A DNA stretch of 64,000 nucleotides from Aquimarina sp. ERC-38 (GTDB lineage: Bacteria > Bacteroidota > Bacteroidia > Flavobacteriales > Flavobacteriaceae). The stretch spans positions 4,367,523 to 4,431,522 of the forward strand of contig NZ_CP098511.1 in assembly GCF_026222555.1 (NCBI RefSeq), read 5' to 3'. Below the pieces are notes generated by a model. It did no database searches. It was given only the letters and a program-made list of their open reading frames with translations, and was not told the DNA's origin. The translations under genes were made by a program, and so were the position numbers. Below, piece by piece: positions 47,953 through 56,529 of this stretch; position 1 is the stretch's first letter; each line of letters starts with the position of its first letter.

Positions 47953-48963
47953 ATGAAACAAGTATTTGTAAAATCCTTACCTCTTAAAGATGTACTATCA
48001 GACCTCGCTGAAGCTTTTGGGGTACCCTATCATGAAAATTGCAAACAATACTACCTTAGGTTACCTCCTGAAGTAGGTAAAGGAACCATTAAAGGTATTA
48101 ATTTTAAACATGGGTTGGGTATTCTACAATATGACTGTACCTTTTATGAAGATGTAGAAATCCTTTTTGTAATTAACAACATTCATCCTTTAAAGCTTCT
48201 ATTTTGTATGGATGGTGAATTTCAACATCGTTTTGAAAATGACAAGGCTATTCATGTCATTGAAACTTATCATAATGCCATTGTTGCCAGTAGCAAACAT
48301 CACGGACATATTTTAAAATTTAAAAAAGACACTTATACGGCGATCAATAGCGTAGAGATTGCACGAGAAGTATTTATTTCCAGAATTGAATGTGACCTGG
48401 GGCATATGGACCCGGGATTACAAAAACTATTTCGCGATTGTAAAGCAAAGGAACCTTTTTATTATAACGGAACCTACAGTTATAAAATGGCAGAAATCCT
48501 GGAAGAAATGAATCAATTTGCCCATGAAGATTTGTTAAAGAAAATCTTTTTACAAGGTAAATCATATGAAATTTTAACTCATCAAATTCTTCAATATCAG
48601 GACGATTTACGATCTGAAAATGAAAAATACGTACTGAGAAAATCCGAAATAAAATTGATAGAACAAGCTGCGGAAGATATCCGAGAAAATATTGAATCTT
48701 TTCAAGGCATTGAATCTTTATCCGCAACCATCGGATTGAACCAAAAGAAAATTCAAATTGGATTTAAAGCCTTGTTTAAAATGACCGTAAATACCTATGT
48801 TCAAAAAGTCAGAATGGATATGGCTAAAAAGTTGTTGCTAAATACAGATCTATCCATTTCAGAAATTTGTTACAAATTAGGTATTAATAGTGTTTCTTAT
48901 CTTTCTAAACTTTTTAAAGAACAGTATAATCTCACTCCTACTGAATTTAGACTTAGAGCCTAG
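47953..48963 (+). CDS. AraC-family transcriptional regulator (paralogue of the one at 15096)
   Basis: The 336-aa protein has a C-terminal AraC DNA-binding domain (about 235-335): IESLSATIGLNQKKIQIGFK, VNTYVQKVRMDMAKKLLL, the signature SISEICYKLGINSVSYLSKLF and QYNLTPTEFRLRA. The N-terminal cupin-like domain aligns with that of the protein at 15096 over its full length (GKGTIKGINFKHGLGILQYD against GKGVIKAYDLFPGLNAVTYD), so the pair are paralogues with different inputs. It lies 36 bp after the amidohydrolase pair and probably belongs to the same transcription unit. Confidence 0.88.
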   Translation: MKQVFVKSLPLKDVLSDLAEAFGVPYHENCKQYYLRLPPEVGKGTIKGINFKHGLGILQYDCTFYEDVEILFVINNIHPLKLLFCMDGEFQHRFENDKAIHVIETYHNAIVASSKHHGHILKFKKDTYTAINSVEIAREVFISRIECDLGHMDPGLQKLFRDCKAKEPFYYNGTYSYKMAEILEEMNQFAHEDLLKKIFLQGKSYEILTHQILQYQDDLRSENEKYVLRKSEIKLIEQAAEDIRENIESFQGIESLSATIGLNQKKIQIGFKALFKMTVNTYVQKVRMDMAKKLLLNTDLSISEICYKLGINSVSYLSKLFKEQYNLTPTEFRLRA

Positions 48964-49280
48964 AAATAATATGCTTAAGTACTATTTTTTCGTATTTCTA
49001 TTTAAAATTAAGATTATCAAAGACTAAAAATACCATATTTTACATCAGAGTGAAATTACTACACGACTACCTTCCAAATATTTAAGCTAAAGTCTTTATA
49101 CGTATTGAAATTCTTCCACAATTCTTTAAATTTTAGTAACACAAAACCTAAGAATTATAACCCAATAATTACTTGGAATTAAATTTTAACATTTATAAAC
49201 TTTTGATTGTTAATAAATTATAAATTAATATTTTAAATATATACTAGGCGTTATCTTTTCTAAAATTAAAAAAAGTAACA
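48964..49280. other. Intergenic region downstream of the AraC paralogue
   Basis: This 317-bp AT-rich stretch has no supported gene. A TATCTTTT (49251-49258), close to the minus-7 consensus, precedes the small ORF at 49281. Confidence 0.35.
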
Positions 49281-49436
49281 ATGAATTTAGAAAATAAAAT
49301 ACCAGGACAGGAAGATCAAAATCAAAGTATAAAAGATTCGGCGATTGATAAAAAGGGAAATACAGCTGACGGACAAGAAATCAATTATCAAAATAAACAA
49401 CGTCAGGAAATTCACCAACCCAGAGATAACGCCTAA
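49281..49436 (+). CDS. Small hydrophilic protein, possible stress-type peptide
   Basis: A 51-aa frame begins at ATG 49281 (MNLENKIPGQEDQNQS as its start) and ends at the TAA at 49434-49436. The product is rich in Asn, Gln, Lys and Asp with almost no hydrophobic residues, like small hydrophilic stress proteins, and has no signal peptide. A minus-7-like TATCTTTT lies 23 bp before the start. Coding potential is uncertain because the frame is short; homologues in related genomes would decide it. Confidence 0.5.
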   Translation: MNLENKIPGQEDQNQSIKDSAIDKKGNTADGQEINYQNKQRQEIHQPRDNA

Positions 49437-49479
49437 TTCATTTTATTAAATCAACCTCTGGTGCATTTAGAGAAAAAAG

Positions 49480-49599
49480 CGTCAATTCGAGTGTTTTTTT
49501 GTAATGAAATGAAGAAAAAATGTATCGAGAATAGCTTTTTTGACTAAAATCCTTATTTTCGATACACTTCTTCCTTTGGTCGAAGCACTCGAACTGACG
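49480..49599. repeat. Imperfect-palindrome dispersed element, MITE-like
   Basis: About 120 bp with nested inverted repeats: outer arms CGTCAATTCGAGTG (49480-49493) and CACTCGAACTGACG (49586-49599), 13 of 14 matched; inner arms GTATCGAGAATA and TATTTTCGATAC, 11 of 12. A partial copy with CACTCGGACTGACG is at about 1504-1562. Such elements are scattered in many Flavobacteria genomes and may act as terminators or non-autonomous mobile repeats. No ORF is enclosed. Confidence 0.55.
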
Positions 49600-49655
49600 G
49601 ATTTTATAATAATTATTATCCAAATGCATAACGGGTTAAATCAGTACAAAACCAC

Positions 49656-50474
49656 ATGCAAAAGCCTAACCAACGCTTAAAAAATCAAAATGCCATTATC
49701 ACCGGATCCAGCAATGGCATCGGCAAAGCTATTGCCATTGCCATTGCAAGAGAAGGGGCAAATGTTTTAATTAACTATCACAGTGATAAAGAAGGTGCCG
49801 AAGAGGTTGCACATACCATTTCAAAATTTGATAATCCCGGAAAAACAATTGTATGTAAAGGAGATGTAAGTAAAGAAGATGATGTACTTGCTATGTTCAG
49901 TCAGGTTCATAAAAATTTTGGGCCGGTGGATATTTGCGTTCCAAATGCGGGGATACAAATGGATGCACCATTGCACGAAATGACCTTGGAACAGTGGAGT
50001 ACGGTAGTTAATGTAAACTTAACCGGGCAGTTTCTATGCGCACGATCCGCCATTCGTGAGTTCCTTAAAAACGGAGTTCGGGAAGGTATTTCTCGATCTG
50101 CCGGTAAGATTATTCATGTAAGTTCAGTTCATGAGGTGATACCCTGGGCCGGACACGCCAATTATGCGGCTAGTAAGGGTGGTTTAGTAATGCTAATGCA
50201 AAGTATTTGTCAAGAATACGGACCTTACAAAATTAGGTGTAATAGTGTAGCTCCGGGAGCTATAAAGACGGATATCAATAAAGAAGTCTGGGGTGATCCG
50301 GTTAAATTAGAAAAGGTAAAGGAATTAATTCCCTATAAAGAAATGGGAGAAGCTGAAGAGATTGGCAGTGTCGCCTGTTGGCTAGCCTCTGATGAATCCG
50401 AATATATCAACGGAACTACTATATTTGTAGATGGAGGAATGACTTGCTATCCTGGTTTCACAACCAATGGATAA
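49656..50474 (+). CDS. Short-chain dehydrogenase/reductase, glucose 1-dehydrogenase-like
   Basis: The 272-aa NAD(P)-dependent oxidoreductase has a cofactor motif TGSSNGIGKAIAIAIA at about 16-31, the NAG motif (VPNAGIQ), and the active-site Ser-Tyr-Lys: SSVHEVIP and YAASKGG (Tyr near 168, Lys near 172). The ending GTTIFVDGGMTCYPGF is that of the glucose 1-dehydrogenase-type SDR group. The real substrate is not established. It lies 56 bp past the palindrome repeat and is monocistronic. Confidence 0.9.
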   Translation: MQKPNQRLKNQNAIITGSSNGIGKAIAIAIAREGANVLINYHSDKEGAEEVAHTISKFDNPGKTIVCKGDVSKEDDVLAMFSQVHKNFGPVDICVPNAGIQMDAPLHEMTLEQWSTVVNVNLTGQFLCARSAIREFLKNGVREGISRSAGKIIHVSSVHEVIPWAGHANYAASKGGLVMLMQSICQEYGPYKIRCNSVAPGAIKTDINKEVWGDPVKLEKVKELIPYKEMGEAEEIGSVACWLASDESEYINGTTIFVDGGMTCYPGFTTNG

Positions 50475-50511
50475 TACCAGCAATTTTATGAACTACAATA
50501 AGAAGTAATTC

Positions 50512-51789
50512 TTAGGTTTTTTGTTTTTTGTTTTTAGCTGCAGGGAATAATATATTATTTAATATCAATCGATATCCGGGGGAATTAGGGTGTAGTTCCA
50601 GTTCGGTTTTAGGATCACCTACCATATGCTGATAATCTTCGGGATCATGACCTCCATAAAAGGTGAAAAATCCTTTTCCTTTAATCCCATGAATATACCG
50701 GGCTTCTTTATTGGTTCGGTTTTCCCCAAGGACTAAAACATTTGATTTTACTAATAAACGATCATAAGCCGTGGTTTGCCCCATAAAGCCTTTGACTAGT
50801 GCCGTATGATTTTGGCATAACATGGTAGGGATCGGATCCCATTTAGCTGAAAAATCCATTAACGTAAAGTAATCCGTCTCTTTAGGTATTCTACGTTTGC
50901 GGGTCATATCAATGGTAGAAAACTCATAGACATTAGGGCTTCGTTCCAAAATAAAATTCTTAAAGGCAAAGGTTTTAGAAAAATCAATTTTCGATTGATA
51001 TCCGGGTTCGCTGGGATCCCCGTCAAACATGGGTTCGCAGATATCTACGCCTTCGGCCGCTAGGGCTATTTCAAAACTATCGGTTGCGCTACACATGGCA
51101 AACATAAAACCACCTCCGATTACATAATCCCTAATTTTAGTAGCAACAGCCAGCTTTTCTTCAGAAACTTTAGTAAATCCTAATTCTTTTGCTTGTTTTT
51201 CTGCATTTAATTTTTCGCGTACGTACCAGGGAGTTGATCGGTAGCGATTGTAAAACTTTCCGTATTGCCCCGTAAAATCTTCATGGTGTAAATGCAACCA
51301 ATCGTATAAAATTAAATTATCTTCTAGTACTTCTTTATCATACACGGTTTCATACGGAATTTCAGCATAGGTAAGTACCATAGTTACGGCATCATCCCAG
51401 GGTTGATTCCCTTTAGGTGAATATACCGCTATTTTAGGTGCTTTTTCCAAGACGACCGCTTCCATATTTTGAGAAGGGCTTTCGATCGTTTGAAGGACTT
51501 CTGTGGTCTGATTATCTGTTAATACTTGATATGAAACACCTCTTATCGTACATTCTTTGCGAATATCTTCTACATCTGGAAAAAGGAAAGAACCTCCTTT
51601 ATAATTTAAAAGCCATTTTACCTTATAATCTTTACTCAAAGTCCAGTAGGTAATCCCATAGGCCTTTAAATGGTTTTTCTGATCTTCGGCATCCATTGGA
51701 ATTAGAATATAAGATGCTTTTATATTACTAATTACAAATAATAGAATTAAAAAAACAAGACATGTAGGTTTAAAACGGTACTTCATCAT
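50512..51789 (-). CDS. GATase-like exported protein ('asparagine synthetase B' type name is doubtful)
   Basis: The 425-aa product overlaps the end of dnaB by 20 bp (ATG at 51789, with a second one at 51786). A hydrophobic N-terminus (TCLVFLILLFVISNIKAS) is followed by a soluble domain. The strongest motif is YVIGGGFMFAMCSATDSFEIAL near 228-249, which resembles a class I amidotransferase / GATase1-like nucleophile elbow (GxCxx) and is preceded by KIAVYSPKGNQPWDDAVTMVL. Bacteroidota homologues are labelled asparagine synthetase B, but no synthetase domain is present, so the name is not supported here. Function unknown; translational coupling to dnaB is suggested by the overlap. Confidence 0.75.
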   Translation of the reverse strand: MMKYRFKPTCLVFLILLFVISNIKASYILIPMDAEDQKNHLKAYGITYWTLSKDYKVKWLLNYKGGSFLFPDVEDIRKECTIRGVSYQVLTDNQTTEVLQTIESPSQNMEAVVLEKAPKIAVYSPKGNQPWDDAVTMVLTYAEIPYETVYDKEVLEDNLILYDWLHLHHEDFTGQYGKFYNRYRSTPWYVREKLNAEKQAKELGFTKVSEEKLAVATKIRDYVIGGGFMFAMCSATDSFEIALAAEGVDICEPMFDGDPSEPGYQSKIDFSKTFAFKNFILERSPNVYEFSTIDMTRKRRIPKETDYFTLMDFSAKWDPIPTMLCQNHTALVKGFMGQTTAYDRLLVKSNVLVLGENRTNKEARYIHGIKGKGFFTFYGGHDPEDYQHMVGDPKTELELHPNSPGYRLILNNILFPAAKNKKQKT

Positions 51790-53311
51790 CTGTTGGATCA
51801 TTTAAAGAGCTTCCGAAAGCTTCATCGGCACTAGGTAACTTAGACGTATCAAATGGATTTTCTTCACTTCCGTCATTCATTTTAGAATGAAATTCAAAAG
51901 GAGTGCCAAAGTCATCCAGGTTATCAAATTTACCTAAATGACCAATAAATTTCAATCGGATGTTTTCCAATCCTCCGTTACGGTGTTTAGCCACTATAAA
52001 TTCTCCCTGACCTTCTGTAGGCGAACGTTCTTCATCATCCCACTCTTCAATCTTATAATACTCAGGTCGATAGATAAATGATACAATATCAGCATCCTGT
52101 TCAATGGCTCCTGATTCCCGCAAGTCACTCAGTAGAGGGCGTTTGCTACCTCCCCTGGTTTCTACCGCACGGGAAAGCTGGGACAAGGCAATTACCGGAA
52201 TATTCAGTTCTTTTGCCAGGGCTTTTAGGTTCCTGGAAATAGTAGAAATCTCCTGTTCCCGGTTTCCGTTTTTTCCACTACCTCCCGCAGTCATTAATTG
52301 TAAATAATCAATAACAATTAATTTTATATCATGTTGTGAAGAAAGTCGCCTTGCTTTCGCCCTTAAGTCAAAAATAGATAGCGAGGGCGTATCGTCAATA
52401 AATAGTGGAGCCTTTTCCAGGTCTTTTACCTTTACGTTTAATTGTTCCCATTCGTGTTTTTCTAATTTTCCGGTTCTTAGTTTTTCTGAGGAAAGCCCAG
52501 TTTCCGAAGAAATCAAACGGGTAATCAATTGTACAGAGGACATTTCCAGAGAAAAGAAAGCCACAGGAATGTTTTGTCCTACCGCCATATTTCTGGCCAT
52601 AGATAAAGTCAAGGCAGTTTTACCCATACCTGGCCGTGCTGCAACAATCACCAGGTCACTGGGCTGCCATCCAGAAGTTAATCGATCCAGTTTATCAAAT
52701 CCGGAAGGAATACCACTCAAACCTTCTTTATTTGCAATTTCCTGAATTTTCTTTTTAGCCTGTATCACCAGACTTTGGGCAGTCTCTGTAGATCGTTTTA
52801 TATTGCCCTGGGTGACTTCATACAATTTAGATTCGGCGCTATCTAGCAGATCAAAAACATCTGTGGTTTCATCATAGGAATCTTCAATAATCTCATTAGA
52901 AATTTTAATCAGGCTTCGCTGAATATATTTTTGCAAAATAATACGCGCATGAAACTCAATATGCGCTGAGGAAGAAACCTTTTGCGTTAACTGTATCAGG
53001 TAAAAATCCCCACCAGCCTGTTCTAATTTTAAATTTTTCTTTAATTGACTTGAGACCGTTAATAAGTCAATAGGTTCGGAGTTTTCAAATAGCTGAAAAA
53101 TAGCTTCGTAGATGTGTTTATGAGCTTCGCGATAAAAAACATCAGGATTTAAAATATCAATAATTTCATCGACCCCTTTTTTATCAATCATCATGGCCCC
53201 CAGCACAACTTCTTCTAAATCAACAGCTTGTGGTGGTAATTTACCTTTTTCTAGCTTAACTACATTTCCTTTTTTATAGGTAATTTGACCGATTTGCTGC
53301 GTTTTCTCCAT
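51770..53311 (-). CDS. dnaB: Replicative DNA helicase
   Basis: The 513-aa hexameric 5'-3' helicase unwinds the replication fork. The N-terminal primase-binding domain (LPPQAVDLEEVVLGAMMIDKKG, ~25-46) precedes the RecA-like motor with Walker A AARPGMGKTALTL near 225, Walker B LIVIDYLQLM near 325, the KEL..PVIALSQLSRAVE segment (371-384), and motif DLRESGAIEQDADIVSFIYRPEYY. No intein insertion is present. It is in standard length for the phylum. A gene of the GATase-like type starts before its stop codon. Confidence 0.96.
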   Translation of the reverse strand: MEKTQQIGQITYKKGNVVKLEKGKLPPQAVDLEEVVLGAMMIDKKGVDEIIDILNPDVFYREAHKHIYEAIFQLFENSEPIDLLTVSSQLKKNLKLEQAGGDFYLIQLTQKVSSSAHIEFHARIILQKYIQRSLIKISNEIIEDSYDETTDVFDLLDSAESKLYEVTQGNIKRSTETAQSLVIQAKKKIQEIANKEGLSGIPSGFDKLDRLTSGWQPSDLVIVAARPGMGKTALTLSMARNMAVGQNIPVAFFSLEMSSVQLITRLISSETGLSSEKLRTGKLEKHEWEQLNVKVKDLEKAPLFIDDTPSLSIFDLRAKARRLSSQHDIKLIVIDYLQLMTAGGSGKNGNREQEISTISRNLKALAKELNIPVIALSQLSRAVETRGGSKRPLLSDLRESGAIEQDADIVSFIYRPEYYKIEEWDDEERSPTEGQGEFIVAKHRNGGLENIRLKFIGHLGKFDNLDDFGTPFEFHSKMNDGSEENPFDTSKLPSADEAFGSSLNDPTDDEVPF

Positions 53312-53427
53312 GAATACGAATGTAAAGAAATTGTAAACAGATGATGAGTTCTAAAGATAATCAATGTTCACTGATTATAAACATTTAGTCTGTTAATAAG
53401 TATAATTTTATGTTGATAAGTATAAAA

Positions 53428-53453
53428 AAACCGAAATTGATTAACTCCGGTTT
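53428..53453 (-). terminator. Weak terminator after accA
   Basis: A 6-bp inverted repeat (AAACCG / CGGTTT) with a 14-nt loop lies 26 bp after the accA stop, with an A/T run on each side. Its short stem makes it only a possible terminator. Confidence 0.4.
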
Positions 53454-53478
53454 AGTAGTTTTATAAGTATAACTAAGC

Positions 53479-54432
53479 TTAGCCTTTGAATACTCCCATT
53501 TCCAGATATTTTTCCATTCGTTTAGTGACTCTTTCTTCTGGTGATAAGTTTTTAAGTTCGTCAAAAGTTGCTAAAATTCGATCACGTACGGTTTTAAAAG
53601 TTTTTTCTCTATCTGTATGTGCGCCACCTAGAGGTTCTTTTACAATTTCGTCAATCAACTTTTGCTTTTTCATGTCTTTTGCGGTCAATTTTAAGGCTTC
53701 TGCTGCCTGTTCTTTATACTCCCAACTTCTCCAAAGAATGGACGAACAAGATTCCGGAGAAATAACGGAGTACCAGGTATTTTCAAGCATAAGCACCTTG
53801 TCGCCTACTCCAATGCCTAAAGCGCCTCCACTGGCTCCTTCACCAATGATAACTACAATAATCGGAACTTTTAACCGGGTCATTTCCAATAAATTTCTGG
53901 CAATTGCTTCCCCTTGCCCTCGTTCTTCGGCTTCTAAGCCCGGATAAGCACCTGGAGTATCGATAAAACAAACTACCGGAATATTAAATTTTTCCGCACT
54001 TTTCATTAAACGAAGTGCTTTGCGGTATCCTTCGGGATTTGCCATCCCAAAATTACGATATTGACGTGTTTTTGTATTATAACCTTTTTGCTGACCCACA
54101 AACATAAAACTTTGATCCCCGATTTTACCTAAACCTCCGATCATCGCTTTGTCATCTTTTACATTTCTATCCCCGTGTAGTTCCAGAAAAGATTCACCAC
54201 AAATTGCATTAATATAATCCAGGGTATAAGGCCGTGAAGGATGTCTTGATAACTGAACCCGTTGCCAGGCGGTCAAATTTTTATAAATATCTTTTTTAGT
54301 TTCAATCAACTTTTTTTCAATCTGTTTGCACGTATCGGTCACGTCAACATCACTCTCTTCTCCTATTGCACAAGCTTTTTCGTATTGATCTTCCAATTCT
54401 TTAATAGGGAGTTCAAATTCTAAATATTCCAT
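53479..54432 (-). CDS. accA: Acetyl-CoA carboxylase carboxyltransferase subunit alpha
   Basis: The 317-aa subunit transfers the carboxyl group from biotin to acetyl-CoA, the first committed step of fatty-acid synthesis, with AccD as partner. Characteristic blocks: [86 protein letters not shown] and [20 protein letters not shown], which build the crotonase-fold active site. Length and order match the family closely. It is monocistronic. Confidence 0.96.
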   Translation of the reverse strand: MEYLEFELPIKELEDQYEKACAIGEESDVDVTDTCKQIEKKLIETKKDIYKNLTAWQRVQLSRHPSRPYTLDYINAICGESFLELHGDRNVKDDKAMIGGLGKIGDQSFMFVGQQKGYNTKTRQYRNFGMANPEGYRKALRLMKSAEKFNIPVVCFIDTPGAYPGLEAEERGQGEAIARNLLEMTRLKVPIIVVIIGEGASGGALGIGVGDKVLMLENTWYSVISPESCSSILWRSWEYKEQAAEALKLTAKDMKKQKLIDEIVKEPLGGAHTDREKTFKTVRDRILATFDELKNLSPEERVTKRMEKYLEMGVFKG

Positions 54433-54591
54433 AAGAAAAACTGATTTGTCTTAACAAAGGTTAGCCTACAAATATAAAACTTTAGACTTTACGATATTCA
54501 CGGGGGTATCACAAATTTCTTAAATATTAGCCTTCTATTAGTTGTGGTTTATTTACTTTGTATAGTCGTTAGCTATTATTAAAATATATTT

Positions 54592-54801
54592 ATGAAAGAA
54601 TACAAAGTATAAACCTTAAAATATTATTTAAAATTAACTTTCGACATAAAACAAATAACAAAGAGGTTGAAAAAAGAAATTCAACAAAAATTGGATGAAT
54701 ATTCAAATAAAGGATATAAATTGACTTCTACAGATGCAAGTAACTTTGGTTCAGCATTGTATATATATCTTAATTTTGAAAAGACCTATAATATTTTATG
54801 A
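54592..54801 (+). pseudogene. Broken DUF4177-type gene with an in-frame stop
   Basis: From ATG 54592 the frame reads MKEYKV, then TAA at codon 7, then stays open to TGA at 54799-54801. The residues after the stop (EYSNKGYKLTSTDASNFGSA and LNFEK) match the DUF4177 pattern in order: an opening MKEYKV, then NEYxxxGY-type middle and a closing Phe-Glu-Lys. Sixty or so codons are kept in one frame with only one stop, which points to recent inactivation or a rescue start at the TTG at 54668. The last bases overlap the next gene by 4 bp (ATGA), so the two were likely translated together. Confidence 0.55.
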
Positions 54802-55490
54802 AAAATAAAAAGTGGAAAAAATATGCTTTTGAATTTTTATCAATATTTATTGCTGTAATTTCTGCATTTGCCTTGAATAATTGGAATGATACTAGAAATA
54901 ATAAACATTCCGAACAAAAAATATTGACTGAAATAAAAAATAGTATCAAAATTGACATTCAAGATTTCGATATCAATATTTATGGAAATAAAATGAGTTT
55001 AAAAGCCGATTCTATTTTTAGAGAGCTAATCAATGGAAAAAAAGTTTCACAAGATTCAATAGGAATTTATTATACAGCCTTATTTAGAGATTATATTCCG
55101 ATAATTAACAAATCTGCTTATGAATCTTTAAAAGCCAATAATTTAAAAACAATCTCAACTGATTCTTTAAGACTTCAAATCATTTCGCTATATGACTACT
55201 ATTATAGTATAATGGAGAAATTAGAATATGAAGTCCCTGAAATGAAGTCTTATAAAAATTATTTTCAAAGAATTAATACTATTCTATATCCATTTATGGA
55301 ATTTAATGAAAATGGAGAATTAATAAGTATTAATGATTTGAATCAACTTGACACAAATCAAAAGAAAGAAATCTTAAGCTATTTATGGAGAATAAGAAAT
55401 AATAGAAAATTTAAATTAAGAAAATACGATTTGATTATAAAAGTGATTGAAAAAGTAGAAAATAATATAGGCAAAGAATTAAAACAATAG
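54798..55490 (+). CDS. DUF6090-type single-span membrane protein
   Basis: The 230-aa product has one N-terminal helix (KYAFEFLSIFIAVISAFALNN) followed by the family motif NWNDTRNNK, as in DUF6090 proteins of Flavobacteria. The rest is charged and helical, with no further membrane span. It is markedly more AT-rich than neighbours, with Lys/Ile/Asn-rich composition, as is the pseudogene just before it, which suggests acquisition. The function of the family is unknown. Confidence 0.75.
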   Translation: MKNKKWKKYAFEFLSIFIAVISAFALNNWNDTRNNKHSEQKILTEIKNSIKIDIQDFDINIYGNKMSLKADSIFRELINGKKVSQDSIGIYYTALFRDYIPIINKSAYESLKANNLKTISTDSLRLQIISLYDYYYSIMEKLEYEVPEMKSYKNYFQRINTILYPFMEFNENGELISINDLNQLDTNQKKEILSYLWRIRNNRKFKLRKYDLIIKVIEKVENNIGKELKQ

Positions 55491-55626
55491 CTAACAATTT
55501 GTGTAGTTCATTTACTACCTTCGGGAAGCAAACGCACCATAAAAGAAGTATAATGCTTCTAAAATTCCATTCTTTACATCAAAATAATTACATAAGTTAA
55601 GACTTAAAAAACTAAACTTACTTTTA

Positions 55627-56529
55627 TCATAATGCATTAGACCCAACATTTGTTTTCTTCCTTAACTTCAATAATCCGTTTAATATCACGGTACCTATAA
55701 TTAAAAGTGCTCCGTAATAAAACAAAGAAGTCATTTTTTCATTATCTCCGAAGATGAGTAAAGCCAGCAAAATACCGTAGATGGGTTCCAGGTTAGTCGT
55801 TAGCATAACAGTAAACGGGCTAAGATGTTTCATTACTTTGACTGCCACAATAAAGGCACAGGCAGTACATACGGATGATAGAATCATAATATAAACCCAA
55901 TCCATACCTGCCGGAACGGGAAAGGAAACATCAGCCTGTACTGTACTAAAAATCATATACAGTGTAACTAGTAAAGCCCCAAAACTTAATTCATAGAATG
56001 AAATTACACTGGGTTTAGCCTGAGTTGCAATTTTACCATTTAATAAAGCAAAAAGAGAAGATAGTATGGCTGATGACAGTGCAAAATAAATACCTTCTAC
56101 CTGTTCGGGTTCTGCTTTAAAAATCAGAAAAACTCCGCAAATAATTAGAACCCCAAAAATCACTTCGTAGCCAATTAATTTTCTTTTGTACAACAAAGGC
56201 TCCAAAAGTGAAGTAAAAAAAGCACCGGAAGATAATACCGCCAGAGTAATAGAAATATTAGAAATCTTAATCGCATGAAAAAAAGTGATCCAGTGAAAGG
56301 CAATGATGATTCCGCCCAAAGCGGTTAAGCCTTTTAATCGGAGTGGAAGATGAAAGGCATATTTTTTAAAACGTAAATACAAAAATACAAAAAGGGTGGC
56401 AATAGACATTCGATACCAGACCAGGGGAATAGCAGTAATTGTAATCAACTCTCCCAAAATTGCAGTAAATCCCCAGATGAAGACAATAAAATGTAATTGT
56501 AGCAGACTGGTAATCCTAGCGTTTGGCAT
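55627..56529 (-). CDS. EamA-family (DMT) transporter
   Basis: The 300-aa membrane protein has ten predicted helices in two EamA repeats, each with its Pro/Gly-rich start (LQLHFIVFIWGFTAILGEL, and the second after LEPLLYKRKLIGYEVIFGVL). LTTNLEPIYGILLALLIFGD near 245 is the conserved end of EamA repeats. Drug/metabolite exporters of this family carry amino acids, nucleosides or drugs; the substrate cannot be told. Its start overlaps the end of the upstream LptG-type gene by 14 bp, so the two are co-translated. Confidence 0.9.
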   Translation of the reverse strand: MPNARITSLLQLHFIVFIWGFTAILGELITITAIPLVWYRMSIATLFVFLYLRFKKYAFHLPLRLKGLTALGGIIIAFHWITFFHAIKISNISITLAVLSSGAFFTSLLEPLLYKRKLIGYEVIFGVLIICGVFLIFKAEPEQVEGIYFALSSAILSSLFALLNGKIATQAKPSVISFYELSFGALLVTLYMIFSTVQADVSFPVPAGMDWVYIMILSSVCTACAFIVAVKVMKHLSPFTVMLTTNLEPIYGILLALLIFGDNEKMTSLFYYGALLIIGTVILNGLLKLRKKTNVGSNAL

